Source: Cellvibrionaceae bacterium AOL6
Lineage (GTDB): Bacteria > Pseudomonadota > Gammaproteobacteria > Pseudomonadales > Cellvibrionaceae
Direction: 5' to 3'
DNA: 64,000 nt
Assembly: GCA_003265435.1 (NCBI GenBank)
Contig: NOXC01000008.1
Span: 123,956 to 187,955 of the forward strand
Part shown: positions 48,343 to 56,504 of the stretch, in pieces
Numbering within the stretch: position 1 is the first letter of the stretch
Layout of the letters: each line of letters starts with the position of its first letter
Notes under the pieces: model-generated
What the model was told of the DNA's origin: nothing
Databases searched by the model: none
Seen by the model: only the letters and a program-made list of their open reading frames with translations
Position numbers and translations under genes: made by a program

Positions 48343-49797
48343 ATGAGCAAGAAAACACTCACGACGTCCACCGGTGCGCCCGTCGCCGATGACAACAACA
48401 GCATCAGCGTGGGCCCTCGCGGGCCACTGACCTTCGACAATCATTACCTTTTCGAGAAACTGGCGCACTTTAACCGCGAGCGCATCCCCGAGCGCGTGGT
48501 GCATGCCCGCGGCACCGCTGCCTATGGCCACTTCACGCTGACAAAAAGTCTCAGCGAATACAGCATCGCCGACTTCCTCCAAACCGAAGGCAGCAAAACC
48601 GAGGTATTTCTTCGCTTTTCTACCGTTGGTGGCGGCCAGGATTCGAGCGACTATGCGCGAGACCCACGCGGCTTCGCCGTAAAGTTTTACACGAACGAAG
48701 GCAACTACGACATCGTTGGCAACAATACGCCGGTCTTCTTCCTAAATGACCCGATTAAGTTCCCGGACTTCATCCACAGCCAGAAGAAAAATCCGCAGAC
48801 AAACCTGCCTGACCCGGCAGCGGCCTTTGAGTTCTGGGCAAACCACCCACAATCACTGCACCAGATGACGATCCTCATGTCTGATCGCGGTATCCCGCTT
48901 TCGTATCGTCACGTGCACGGTTTCGGCTCGCATACGCTGAGCCTCTGGAACGACAAGGGCGAACGCTATTGGGTGAAATGGCATTTCAAGACGAATCAGG
49001 GCATTAAGACGCTCACCGATGCCGAAGCCGTTGGCAAGCCCGCCTTTGGTGCGCAGGAAGATCTCGTCAATGCGATTAATGATGGCGACTACCCAAGCTG
49101 GACGGTCAAGATTCAGATCATGACGCAGGAAGAAGCGGAGAATTACCCGATCAACCCCTTCGACCTTACCAAAGTGTGGCCGTACAAAGACCACCCGCTG
49201 ATTGAAATTGGACAGCTCGAACTGAATCGGAATGTAGACAACTACTTCGCCGAAACAGAACAGTCCGCTTTCGCACCAAGTAATCTGGTTCCCGGCACCG
49301 GCGCTTCACCTGACAAAATGCTGCAGGCTCGTCTGCTCGCCTACCAGGATGCGCACCGATACCGTGTAGGTGTAAACCACAACCAGCTGCCAGTGAACGC
49401 ACCACGCTGCCCAGTCAATCACTACCAGCGTGACGGCTTCATGTCAGGCTGCCCGATGCACAACGGCGGTCAAATTCAGACATCCCGCGCGAATTATTAC
49501 CCTAATGATCGCGCTGAGGCCGGAGAGCCCGCTCCCGACAAGCGCTATGAGGAACCCTCGATGAATTACGCACATGCCATCGTGGCACGGCACGACCAGA
49601 GTGAAGAAGATTATTGGACGCAAGCCGGTGATCTCTATCGTGTCATGAACGATGACCAGAAGAACCAACTGGCAGGCAACATTGCGGGTGGTCTCAGTAA
49701 AGCCAACACGTCGATTCAAGAACGCATGCTGGCACAGTTTGCCAAAGCTGATCCAGACTACGCCGCGCGCGTAAAAGCCGCTCTGGAGAAAATCTAA
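48343..49797 (+). CDS. katA: Monofunctional haem catalase (clade 3-like, small subunit)
   Basis: Breaks down hydrogen peroxide. 484 residues; distal His in RVVHARGTAAYGHF, Asn in DIVGNNTPVFF, the FLRFSTVGGGQDSSDYARDPRGFAVKFYT block (in parts), and the proximal Tyr in RLLAYQDAHRYRVG. No signal peptide. GAGG lies about 10 bases before the ATG. Upstream, TATTAT-TGATTTTC-ATAATA (48260-48279) is a palindrome that loosely resembles a Fur or peroxide-regulator site. Confidence 0.96.
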   Translation: MSKKTLTTSTGAPVADDNNSISVGPRGPLTFDNHYLFEKLAHFNRERIPERVVHARGTAAYGHFTLTKSLSEYSIADFLQTEGSKTEVFLRFSTVGGGQDSSDYARDPRGFAVKFYTNEGNYDIVGNNTPVFFLNDPIKFPDFIHSQKKNPQTNLPDPAAAFEFWANHPQSLHQMTILMSDRGIPLSYRHVHGFGSHTLSLWNDKGERYWVKWHFKTNQGIKTLTDAEAVGKPAFGAQEDLVNAINDGDYPSWTVKIQIMTQEEAENYPINPFDLTKVWPYKDHPLIEIGQLELNRNVDNYFAETEQSAFAPSNLVPGTGASPDKMLQARLLAYQDAHRYRVGVNHNQLPVNAPRCPVNHYQRDGFMSGCPMHNGGQIQTSRANYYPNDRAEAGEPAPDKRYEEPSMNYAHAIVARHDQSEEDYWTQAGDLYRVMNDDQKNQLAGNIAGGLSKANTSIQERMLAQFAKADPDYAARVKAALEKI

Positions 49798-49811
49798 TCA
49801 GGCTCTGAGCG

Positions 49812-49839
49812 AAAAAAGCACCCTTTGGGTGCCTTTTTT
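49812..49839. terminator. Hairpin terminator after katA
   Basis: GCACCC-TTT-GGGTGC flanked by AAAAAA and CTTTTTT; works in both directions between katA and the opposing small gene. Confidence 0.85.
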
Positions 49840-49850
49840 CGTCTCACACT

Positions 49851-50069
49851 TTAGGTCACGGCTTCGGTCTGCCCCGCTCGCTGCTTTCGAGCCCACTGCT
49901 CGGCAAAGGCAAGCCCCTCTCTCACCAACCTCGCTTGCGTCAACGCAGAGAGAGTTCGGGGGAAGCCCAACGTAATGTCGTAGGGAGCGAGCCAACTGCC
50001 CGCATTCAGAGTGATGGTGTACCCCTCACGGTGCTTGACCGTATCCGGTCGATTCATTGTCCATTGCAT
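49851..50069 (-). CDS. Hypothetical protein, 72 residues
   Basis: Not assigned. The ATG at 50069 has GGAG 8 bases upstream, better placed than the GTG at 50078. The run GYTITLNAGSWLAPYDITLGFP followed by TQARLVREGLAFAEQWARK suggests a short beta unit and a C-terminal helix. It lies 21 bases downstream of the next gene on the same strand, so the two form a pair. Confidence 0.6.
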   Translation of the reverse strand: MQWTMNRPDTVKHREGYTITLNAGSWLAPYDITLGFPRTLSALTQARLVREGLAFAEQWARKQRAGQTEAVT

Positions 50070-50090
50070 GTCATTCACTCCAAAAATCCC

Positions 50091-50912
50091 CTAAAAATCC
50101 ATTGGAATACTGGCCATTTCCTCATGGCGAGCTTCACGTATTTGTTGTGTGTTTGCCGATAAACGAACGTCGAGCAACTTGCCATCCATACCGCTTACAT
50201 CGACTCCGCTGTCATTGCGCGTAAACATCGGAGAGACCATCACGGGTTGAGCCTGATCACAGATAATCGGGTTATCTACTGCACGCGCGAGCTGCTGGAT
50301 TACACATGAGGGGCAGCACTGCGAAGCACTGTGCTCCCAAACAGCAATAAAATCCGGCTCACAAAGTACGATGCACATATCGCTTTGGCTACGCTCTTTG
50401 CATAACGCGATGACGTCAGCCACCGTGGTCCGAAACTCCTCGGGACTGAGGTCATCTGGGCGCTCTGCCAATAAGGTTCGCAAACGCCCCTGATGCCAGT
50501 CGATGGCTTCATCGTAGAGAGAATACGGCTGCGCCCACTCCAAAGTGCCGCTCCAGGGAAGTGGGAAACGAGAATAGCTCGCCGGTATCTCTGCATCGCG
50601 CTCAAAGTTAAAACAGGTGCCATGCAGCGCACCGTAGGCGCGTCCGGCGACGGTTTCTCTTGTCGCGGCGCGATATTCATCCTGACTCGGATAGACCACC
50701 AGCGCGGTTTCATCTGGCAACGCACCGGAGGTGTCCGGCACAACCATCGGGAAATAGGCATGTAATCCCACCGCCTTCATCTGTTGCACCGTCTGAGGGA
50801 TGAAAATACTGCCTAACTGCTCAACGAAGCGATCGCGCCGTTCAGCATAATTGAGATGGCGATAGCCCAGCCAAACCCTGGCGCCATAGGGGTCGTACTT
50901 ACTTGCAAACAT
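50091..50912 (-). CDS. Hypothetical protein, about 273 residues
   Basis: Not recognised. The ATG at 50912 (MFASKYDPYGARVWLGYRH) follows AGGG by 8 bases; an in-frame ATG at 51044 would add 44 residues and leave only 31 bases before the divergent gene. The sequence is soluble, with aromatic-rich segments and a cysteine cluster SQCCPSCVIQQL near residue 205 that could bind metal. The N-terminal RDRFVEQLGSIFIPQTVQQMKAVGLHAYFP (in parts) looks like an alpha/beta unit. Cotranscribed with the 72-residue gene. Confidence 0.6.
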   Translation of the reverse strand: MFASKYDPYGARVWLGYRHLNYAERRDRFVEQLGSIFIPQTVQQMKAVGLHAYFPMVVPDTSGALPDETALVVYPSQDEYRAATRETVAGRAYGALHGTCFNFERDAEIPASYSRFPLPWSGTLEWAQPYSLYDEAIDWHQGRLRTLLAERPDDLSPEEFRTTVADVIALCKERSQSDMCIVLCEPDFIAVWEHSASQCCPSCVIQQLARAVDNPIICDQAQPVMVSPMFTRNDSGVDVSGMDGKLLDVRLSANTQQIREARHEEMASIPMDF

Positions 50913-51075
50913 GAGGGACACCCTGTCACTAAGTATGCGCTCATGGTATCCCCATGTTCTTAACAGGGCCAAACGGATTTGCCGAGACCCCCTTTCGGAA
51001 AACCCGGCAGCCAGTTCAACATCGCATTGATATGATGCGCTCATAGCTTAAAGTTCTGACACGAAAAAAGGCCTC

Positions 51076-51396
51076 ATGCAAAGTAAAAGCTTTCTCAATA
51101 GCACGGACTGCGATATCGAACTCACCCTCTACGTGGCAAGTCGCGAGGGCGGGCGTTTTCAACCTTTCGGAACCCGAGTCGAAGCCATTTCGGCTGGCAC
51201 AGAAAAGCACGTATGTTTTGGCGACACGCGCCATCCTTTTCTCCACGGGATCCGACTTGTCGCTCAAAAAAATGGAGACAGGATCCTGTTTGAGCGACAC
51301 ATCGAATCTGCTGGTAGTGACGCGGACCATATGCTTAACGGCAACGACAGCTTCCAGATTTCAAATGAACACATTCTATTGATTCAACCACTGTGA
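51076..51396 (+). CDS. Hypothetical protein, 106 residues
   Basis: Not recognised. Predicted mostly beta: alternating segments such as CDIELTLYVASREGG, HGIRLVAQKNGDRILFERHIES and NEHILLIQPL suggest a small beta-sandwich. No signal peptide. AAGG sits about 5 bases before the ATG. Divergent from the 273-residue gene and upstream of the LysR gene in the same direction, so it might belong to either unit. Confidence 0.55.
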   Translation: MQSKSFLNSTDCDIELTLYVASREGGRFQPFGTRVEAISAGTEKHVCFGDTRHPFLHGIRLVAQKNGDRILFERHIESAGSDADHMLNGNDSFQISNEHILLIQPL

Positions 51397-51530
51397 CCGA
51401 CTTCGCGTGCTTTTTGCTGGGTGGCGCGACCAAGAAGATTGTTGGTACCAGCATTGTGTAATACCATTCTCGATAGTCTTCCATACAGAGTAGACAAAGC
51501 GCGTTTACAAAGTGCGCAGTAAACGGAACA

Positions 51531-51550
51531 GTGCGCCAGGGGCGGCGCAC
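51531..51550. promoter_or_regulatory. Inverted repeat upstream of the LysR gene
   Basis: GTGCGCC-AGGGGC-GGCGCAC, 7-bp perfect arms, no T-tract, 76 bases before the LysR start. It could be a terminator stem of the preceding gene or a regulator site. Confidence 0.35.
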
Positions 51551-51625
51551 CATGACTGATTGACGAGAACGACAAGGATACCTACAAGGGCGTCAATACA
51601 GTCCGGGATACGAGCCAGCGTCACT

Positions 51626-52588
51626 ATGAACTTTGCCAACAAGAAATTTTTCAGCCTGGACACACGCTGTTTTAAAGCGTTTATGGCTGTCGCCGAATTC
51701 GGCACCTATTCCAACGCTGCTGAGAAAGCCACCATGAGCAACACGGCGATTTCAGAGCATATCTTGCGATTGAAAGAACAAGTCGGCAGTGAGCTTTTTG
51801 CCAAAAAAGGCAGCGCCTACGAGCTGACGGAAGCCGGTCTGCAACTGCAACGGTTTATCAAGCAACTCGAAGATCTCTCGTCCGAGTTTCATCAACAGGT
51901 ACATCAACAGTCGAATGAAGTCAGCGGGATGGTGCGATATGCGCTTCCGCCATCGTGCTTGTTCAGCCCACACTTTCCGATGTTACTGGAACGCCGAAGC
52001 CGCTATCCTGGCCTCGAATTGAAAGTCGAACTGATCCCCTCAGACTTGGTGCTCGAGCAGGTAGAAAGCCGCGTATTTGATTTCGGGTTTGTGACGGATG
52101 AAGTCGCACATCCCGCACTAGAGTACCAAGTGTTTTGCGAAGAAGAATACATCCTTGTCGCCTCGCGCCCGGAACAAATTGCCTCCCTCGATGAACAAGC
52201 ACTCGTCGATGCAAATTGGATCAATTATCCCGGTATGGGGCACTATTTTAATCTATGGCGAAATCACTTTTTCCCAGATGCGTCGCGCGTCTCTGACCTC
52301 TCTCTTCACCACGCTGGAGACATCAACTCCATCGACGGAGCCATTAAAATGGTTGCGGGCGGGCTAGGTATTTCAGTCTTTCCTCGCCATTGTGTCCAGG
52401 CAGAACTCGACAACGAAAGTCTGTTTGAAGCGGGCAATCAAGGCAAACCCGCCTTAATGAACCCCATCCACATTGTAAAAAGAAAAACACCTGCACTGCC
52501 CAAGCGCGTCGAGGTGGTCATCCAGTGGTTCTTTGATATGCACCCTGAGTACCAGGAGGTACGAAGCGCTCAAAAACGCCAGGATTAG
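51626..52588 (+). CDS. LysR-family transcriptional regulator
   Basis: Start MNFANKKFFSLDTR is used; the longer frame adds 22 unconserved residues. 320 residues with an N-terminal winged HTH (FKAFMAVAEFGTYSNAAEKATMSNTAISEHILRLKEQVGSELFAKKG, in parts; residues about 15-70) and a periplasmic-binding-like effector domain (about 100-300, SGMVRYALPPS..., ending MVAGGLGISVFPRHCV). LysR proteins usually activate an adjacent operon; the four-gene operon 81 bases downstream is the plain target. Confidence 0.9.
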   Translation: MNFANKKFFSLDTRCFKAFMAVAEFGTYSNAAEKATMSNTAISEHILRLKEQVGSELFAKKGSAYELTEAGLQLQRFIKQLEDLSSEFHQQVHQQSNEVSGMVRYALPPSCLFSPHFPMLLERRSRYPGLELKVELIPSDLVLEQVESRVFDFGFVTDEVAHPALEYQVFCEEEYILVASRPEQIASLDEQALVDANWINYPGMGHYFNLWRNHFFPDASRVSDLSLHHAGDINSIDGAIKMVAGGLGISVFPRHCVQAELDNESLFEAGNQGKPALMNPIHIVKRKTPALPKRVEVVIQWFFDMHPEYQEVRSAQKRQD

Positions 52589-52669
52589 TATCTCCGACGC
52601 TCAAATACCGGACAACAATAAATTATTAAAAAAGGCCACGCGCCCAACGCCACGCAAAAAGGATCGAGC

Positions 52670-54184
52670 ATGGATAGTCAAATAGAGATATCAGGAATCA
52701 ACGGCGACCGGGGCGTATCGCCCCCCGCGAGTACCGAAAGTCTTTGGGCCGCACTCGGCGGCGGCGCGGATGGACTTCATCTGCTCGTTACACAAACGCA
52801 GGACAATGTCGTCGTCTGTGTACCGAAATTAGATATTGAACTGAGCGACGGAGAAACGCGCGCAGTCTCACGAACGCCATGGAAAACATTACAGGACGTC
52901 GATGCGGGTGCTGGTTGGAACACCGAGCGAGGCCAGGGCGAACCTTGGTCAGCAAAGGGGAACAAGCGCCCTACCCGTTTCGCGCGCCTGATTGACGTAC
53001 TCCAGATCTTTGGCCGACGTTGCGCACTGTCCATTCAACTGCTCCCCACGCCCCACTACGAAGCCTGCACCGACCTCGTCGCTTCATTACTGCGTCAATT
53101 TGGTTTGCAGCATCGCATTCCCTTCGCCGTTTGCCTGGCCCAGCATGAACACCTTAGCGCGATGGGCTATGACGGGGCGATGATTCTGAATCTGGCCGTG
53201 TACCAGGAACTGCCTCCGAACCTCAACCAGCACCTGCATGAACACCCCTACAAGGCGATTTTAGTTCGTGAGGATCAGATTTCGGCACTGCCACCCAGAA
53301 CAGACACTACGCCCCCTTTGTGGGTAGATTCTGTATCCCCCGAATCGGCCACGCATTTCACTCAGGCTTTTCCGGACCACATACAACGTCTACTTTGCGC
53401 TGAGGCCCTGGCCGTTCGAGAAGTAGTGCGCCCACCGTTTCCTATCTTTCACGACGACTTTAGCGGCACCGATATCGATCGTAGCCAGTGGACTGCAGGC
53501 TATTCTCATGTGAATTCCGACACCCGAGTTTTTCAGGATGACGGTGCGCACATCGCTATTCAGGGAGGGGGCGAATATTCTGGTGCGGCTTTCGTCACCA
53601 CGCTCCCCATCCATGGAGACTTTGACGCGCGTGTCGAATACGAAGTGGCCAGCCCTCATCAAGGCACCACCTTTGAGCTCGCTGCAATCGGCATAGACCC
53701 GGGCTATTTTAATATCGATAACAGCAATCTGAATGGCCGAAAAGTGAACCTCACTTTCGACGTTCATGGCGCTCCACCCTACGCCTCGAGCGAATGTGAT
53801 GAAGACGATGGTCACCGCATTGGTTGGAACAATGGGTACAACCTGACCAAAGTCGGCGATATCACACAAACCGCCGATGGCCTGAACATCGACCCGTGGG
53901 CGGCGTCTTCGGTCAACATGTATAACAAGTACGGGCGAGATGTCGGTGCTGGGGCGCGTCCGGGCAGTCGAGGTGTACTGAGGCTAGTGCGACACGGGTC
54001 GGTTTTCAGTGCGTATTTTCAGGACGCGGATAATCCCCAATGGGTGTGCTCTGGAAGCGCGCTGGTTCACAACCTAAAAGACGATGTCTTTTTACGTTTG
54101 GCCGCAAAACACTGGAAGAAAAGCAACCCAGAGCCGCCGCCAAACCACGTCACCTTCAGACATTTTACTCTGTATCAATTTTAA
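52670..54184 (+). CDS. GDPD-like pseudoenzyme with C-terminal lectin-like domain
   Basis: 504 residues. Residues about 5-130 follow the glycerophosphodiester phosphodiesterase pattern (NGDRGVSPPASTESLWAALGGGADGLHLLV.., LSDGETRAVSRTPWKTLQDVDAG, RPTRFARLIDVL, ALSIQL), but every catalytic position I can align is changed: the HRG is DRG (13-15), the E-x-D pair is H37 and L39, the HD is PK (52-53) and the IEIK glutamate is Gln. Residues about 260-504 resemble a concanavalin/LamG-type beta-sandwich (FHDDFSGTDIDRSQWTAG, GDFDARVEYEVASPHQG, GVLRLVRHGSVFSAYFQD). No signal peptide. AAAGGATC precedes the ATG. First gene of the operon. A binding rather than catalytic role is inferred. Confidence 0.7.
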   Translation: MDSQIEISGINGDRGVSPPASTESLWAALGGGADGLHLLVTQTQDNVVVCVPKLDIELSDGETRAVSRTPWKTLQDVDAGAGWNTERGQGEPWSAKGNKRPTRFARLIDVLQIFGRRCALSIQLLPTPHYEACTDLVASLLRQFGLQHRIPFAVCLAQHEHLSAMGYDGAMILNLAVYQELPPNLNQHLHEHPYKAILVREDQISALPPRTDTTPPLWVDSVSPESATHFTQAFPDHIQRLLCAEALAVREVVRPPFPIFHDDFSGTDIDRSQWTAGYSHVNSDTRVFQDDGAHIAIQGGGEYSGAAFVTTLPIHGDFDARVEYEVASPHQGTTFELAAIGIDPGYFNIDNSNLNGRKVNLTFDVHGAPPYASSECDEDDGHRIGWNNGYNLTKVGDITQTADGLNIDPWAASSVNMYNKYGRDVGAGARPGSRGVLRLVRHGSVFSAYFQDADNPQWVCSGSALVHNLKDDVFLRLAAKHWKKSNPEPPPNHVTFRHFTLYQF

Positions 54185-54218
54185 TAACGTAAAAAAAACA
54201 CAGACGCAAGGACGAACG

Positions 54219-55826
54219 ATGAGCGAAGATTCTTTGATAGAGGTCACTTTGGTGGATGACGTACGCGGCTGCAGAAGTTGCCGCTGGTTCTGGGCAGACA
54301 TTCCACCCTACGGCCCTCACCTTAGCTGGGAATGGGACGAGGCCTACCCCGAAGCCATGAAAGAGACAGGGGTTCAAAGTACCCGTCGCTCTCGCGAGCC
54401 TTTCCTGCAGGCGAATGCTGTGGATCCCGCGCAAATTGATCCCGCCGTCATGCACGGATGTCGAAAAGCGCCCATCATGACGATTGGCATCAACCCGAAT
54501 ATGACCAGCTATTTCCCTTCCGAAACGGCATCTGAGTGGGCTTACCCCCACTTTTCTGAGGCCTCTCAATACGCGTATTACTATCGTTACCAGACCTTGT
54601 ATCAAGAAAGTTTTGATCGAGAAGCCCTGCTTCACTGGATGCAGACCGATGCGGAAAGCGAACAACAACTCGTCGCCCAAAAGCGAGGATGGCTGCTCAG
54701 CTCTCGGCGCAGTAAAGACCACCGCTGGCTCGAAATTGAATATTGTTATGAAGGCGAAGAGCAAATTCGGCGATTTGAAACAAGCTGGTCCCTGCAAGAA
54801 AAGGCAGTCGTGCTGGTGAATCGAGGTCGCAAAGGAGACAGCCGTGTTTCCTTCGAACAGGGGGACACAATTGTCGGTCGAATTCGGGGTGAAGCGGCAG
54901 AAAATCTGACCGTCTACAAAAATAGTGTGACCTATTATCAGCGCTTCATCCCCGTACTCGAACGCTTCAAAGCCATGATCGGAGGCGAACTAGCGGACGC
55001 CAATCTCCGGGTAGGCGAGGATGTAGCACAACATGACATGATCCATTGTGCAAGCCCTGGCTGGAGCACGGCCTATGACATTCCCACCGATGCCATCACC
55101 CGTCACTGTGTTCAGGAAAATGCCTTCGTCTTAAAACAATTACTTCAAAGCCAGCCCGCGTTGATTTATATCGTGGGCGGCAGCTCCTTAGCAATGTTTG
55201 CCGAGGCATTGGGCCCCTACCTCGATTTTGATTATGAAGAGGAACGAAATGGGGCGATTCAAATCAAAGACGTGTATCAATTGTTAATTGAAACCAGCAC
55301 AAGAGAGTGTTTGTTGACGATCGACATCGACGACTTTTTTTATCAGGCGCGTGTCGTCGTGGTCCCTCACTTCTCGTACTCAGACAATTATGTTGCCCAA
55401 TGTCGTTTACCTCCGGATGCGTGGGAGGCGTTTTGCAATCACTTCCCGGACGATTTAGAAATACTGAAGTTAGAACAGCGCCTTCACGACCCCGCGTGGA
55501 ACGGCATCATTCCGGTAAGCGTGCACAGCAACGACGTGGACCTTCAGAAAAAAATGTCGGTGCAGGCATGGAATATCTTAATGTGCTATTTCGTCGACCC
55601 CACTGAATCGATGGCGGGTGTCATGGCGCAAGAATTCCATGCAGGCAAGCTCAAGTACGATCGCAGCCGAGGAGTACTCGCTAGGAGTTCGGGCAACTGT
55701 CAATATTGCGTAAACGACCAATGGCAATTCCCCGAGGGATGCCTGTATGGGAACGACGGCCAACCGAGAAATTATGGCAACCTCGACAATATCGTGCAAA
55801 AAATCACCGCCGCCATGGAGAGTTGA
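54219..55826 (+). CDS. Uracil-DNA glycosylase superfamily-like protein with Fe-S-type cysteines
   Basis: 535 residues; ATG at 54219 with AAGGA 6 bases upstream. Seen: C18-x2-C21 (RGCRSCRW); IMTIGINPNMTSY at 86-98, like the GINPG motif of MUG/TDG enzymes; C277 and C297 in IHCASPGW and TRHCVQENAFVLKQLLQSQPALIYIVGG (in parts), matching the C..P..E..C..fL..l.P.lI..lG pattern of Fe-S uracil-DNA glycosylases; and VVVPHFSYSDN in place of the usual HPS motif. A beta-rich insert of about 150 residues (100-260) separates the halves, and a second cluster C494-x2-C497-x10-C508 ends the protein. Substrate unknown; the assignment is by motif only. It ends 5 bases before the methyltransferase. Confidence 0.5.
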   Translation: MSEDSLIEVTLVDDVRGCRSCRWFWADIPPYGPHLSWEWDEAYPEAMKETGVQSTRRSREPFLQANAVDPAQIDPAVMHGCRKAPIMTIGINPNMTSYFPSETASEWAYPHFSEASQYAYYYRYQTLYQESFDREALLHWMQTDAESEQQLVAQKRGWLLSSRRSKDHRWLEIEYCYEGEEQIRRFETSWSLQEKAVVLVNRGRKGDSRVSFEQGDTIVGRIRGEAAENLTVYKNSVTYYQRFIPVLERFKAMIGGELADANLRVGEDVAQHDMIHCASPGWSTAYDIPTDAITRHCVQENAFVLKQLLQSQPALIYIVGGSSLAMFAEALGPYLDFDYEEERNGAIQIKDVYQLLIETSTRECLLTIDIDDFFYQARVVVVPHFSYSDNYVAQCRLPPDAWEAFCNHFPDDLEILKLEQRLHDPAWNGIIPVSVHSNDVDLQKKMSVQAWNILMCYFVDPTESMAGVMAQEFHAGKLKYDRSRGVLARSSGNCQYCVNDQWQFPEGCLYGNDGQPRNYGNLDNIVQKITAAMES

Positions 55827-55831
55827 TAGAC

Positions 55832-56476
55832 ATGGCACATTCGCCGCAGTTTTGGAATCGCATTGCGCAGCGGTATGCGAAAAAACCCATTGAGGATGTG
55901 CCAGCCTACGAAAAGAAACTGAGTGTGATGATGACGTATTTAGCACCACACATGAAGGTATTGGAAATCGGTTGTGGGACAGGCAGTACAGCCATCCAAA
56001 TAGCACCACTAGTCACTCACATCGATGCCCTCGACATTTCATCTGAAATGCTAGACATCGCTACAGCTCGAGCACAAAGCGCTGAGGTCCAAAACATTCA
56101 ATTCTTAGAGACAGACATTGACCGCTTTGACGCAGCGCCTCAGAGTTATGACGTTGTGCTGGGTATGAGTGTTTTACACCTACTCGAAGCCCGGGATCGC
56201 AGCCTCGCAAGCGTGGCTCAACTGTTGAAACCCGGCGGCTACTTTATCTCCAGCACACCGTGCATGGGGGATTTTATGGCCTACTTTCGCTATATCGCAC
56301 CTGTGGGTCAGCGGCTCGGACTGCTGCCTACCGTGCGTGTTTTCACCTCTGCTGAACTCGAGCAGGCTATTTTGCTAAGCGGTTTCAGTATTGATTATTA
56401 CTGGCGCCCGTCCAAAAACAAATCCGTCTTCATCGTTGCAAAACGAAAGTATCGAGAGCCCACACCCCACCAATGA
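55832..56476 (+). CDS. Class I SAM-dependent methyltransferase
   Basis: 214 residues; Rossmann methyltransferase with motif I VLEIGCGTGSTAIQIAP (43-59), acidic motif II IDALDISSEML, motif III-like FLETDIDRFDA and motif IV/V VVLGMSVLHLLEARD with LLKPGGYFIS. It resembles small-molecule or UbiE-like methyltransferases (type 11) rather than DNA methylases (no NPPY). Encoded 5 bases after the glycosylase-like gene. Codon use here is visibly more AT-rich than in the core genes. Confidence 0.85.
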   Translation: MAHSPQFWNRIAQRYAKKPIEDVPAYEKKLSVMMTYLAPHMKVLEIGCGTGSTAIQIAPLVTHIDALDISSEMLDIATARAQSAEVQNIQFLETDIDRFDAAPQSYDVVLGMSVLHLLEARDRSLASVAQLLKPGGYFISSTPCMGDFMAYFRYIAPVGQRLGLLPTVRVFTSAELEQAILLSGFSIDYYWRPSKNKSVFIVAKRKYREPTPHQ

Positions 56477-56504
56477 GTCGTTAACGACGAGAGAGGTAAG
56501 CACC

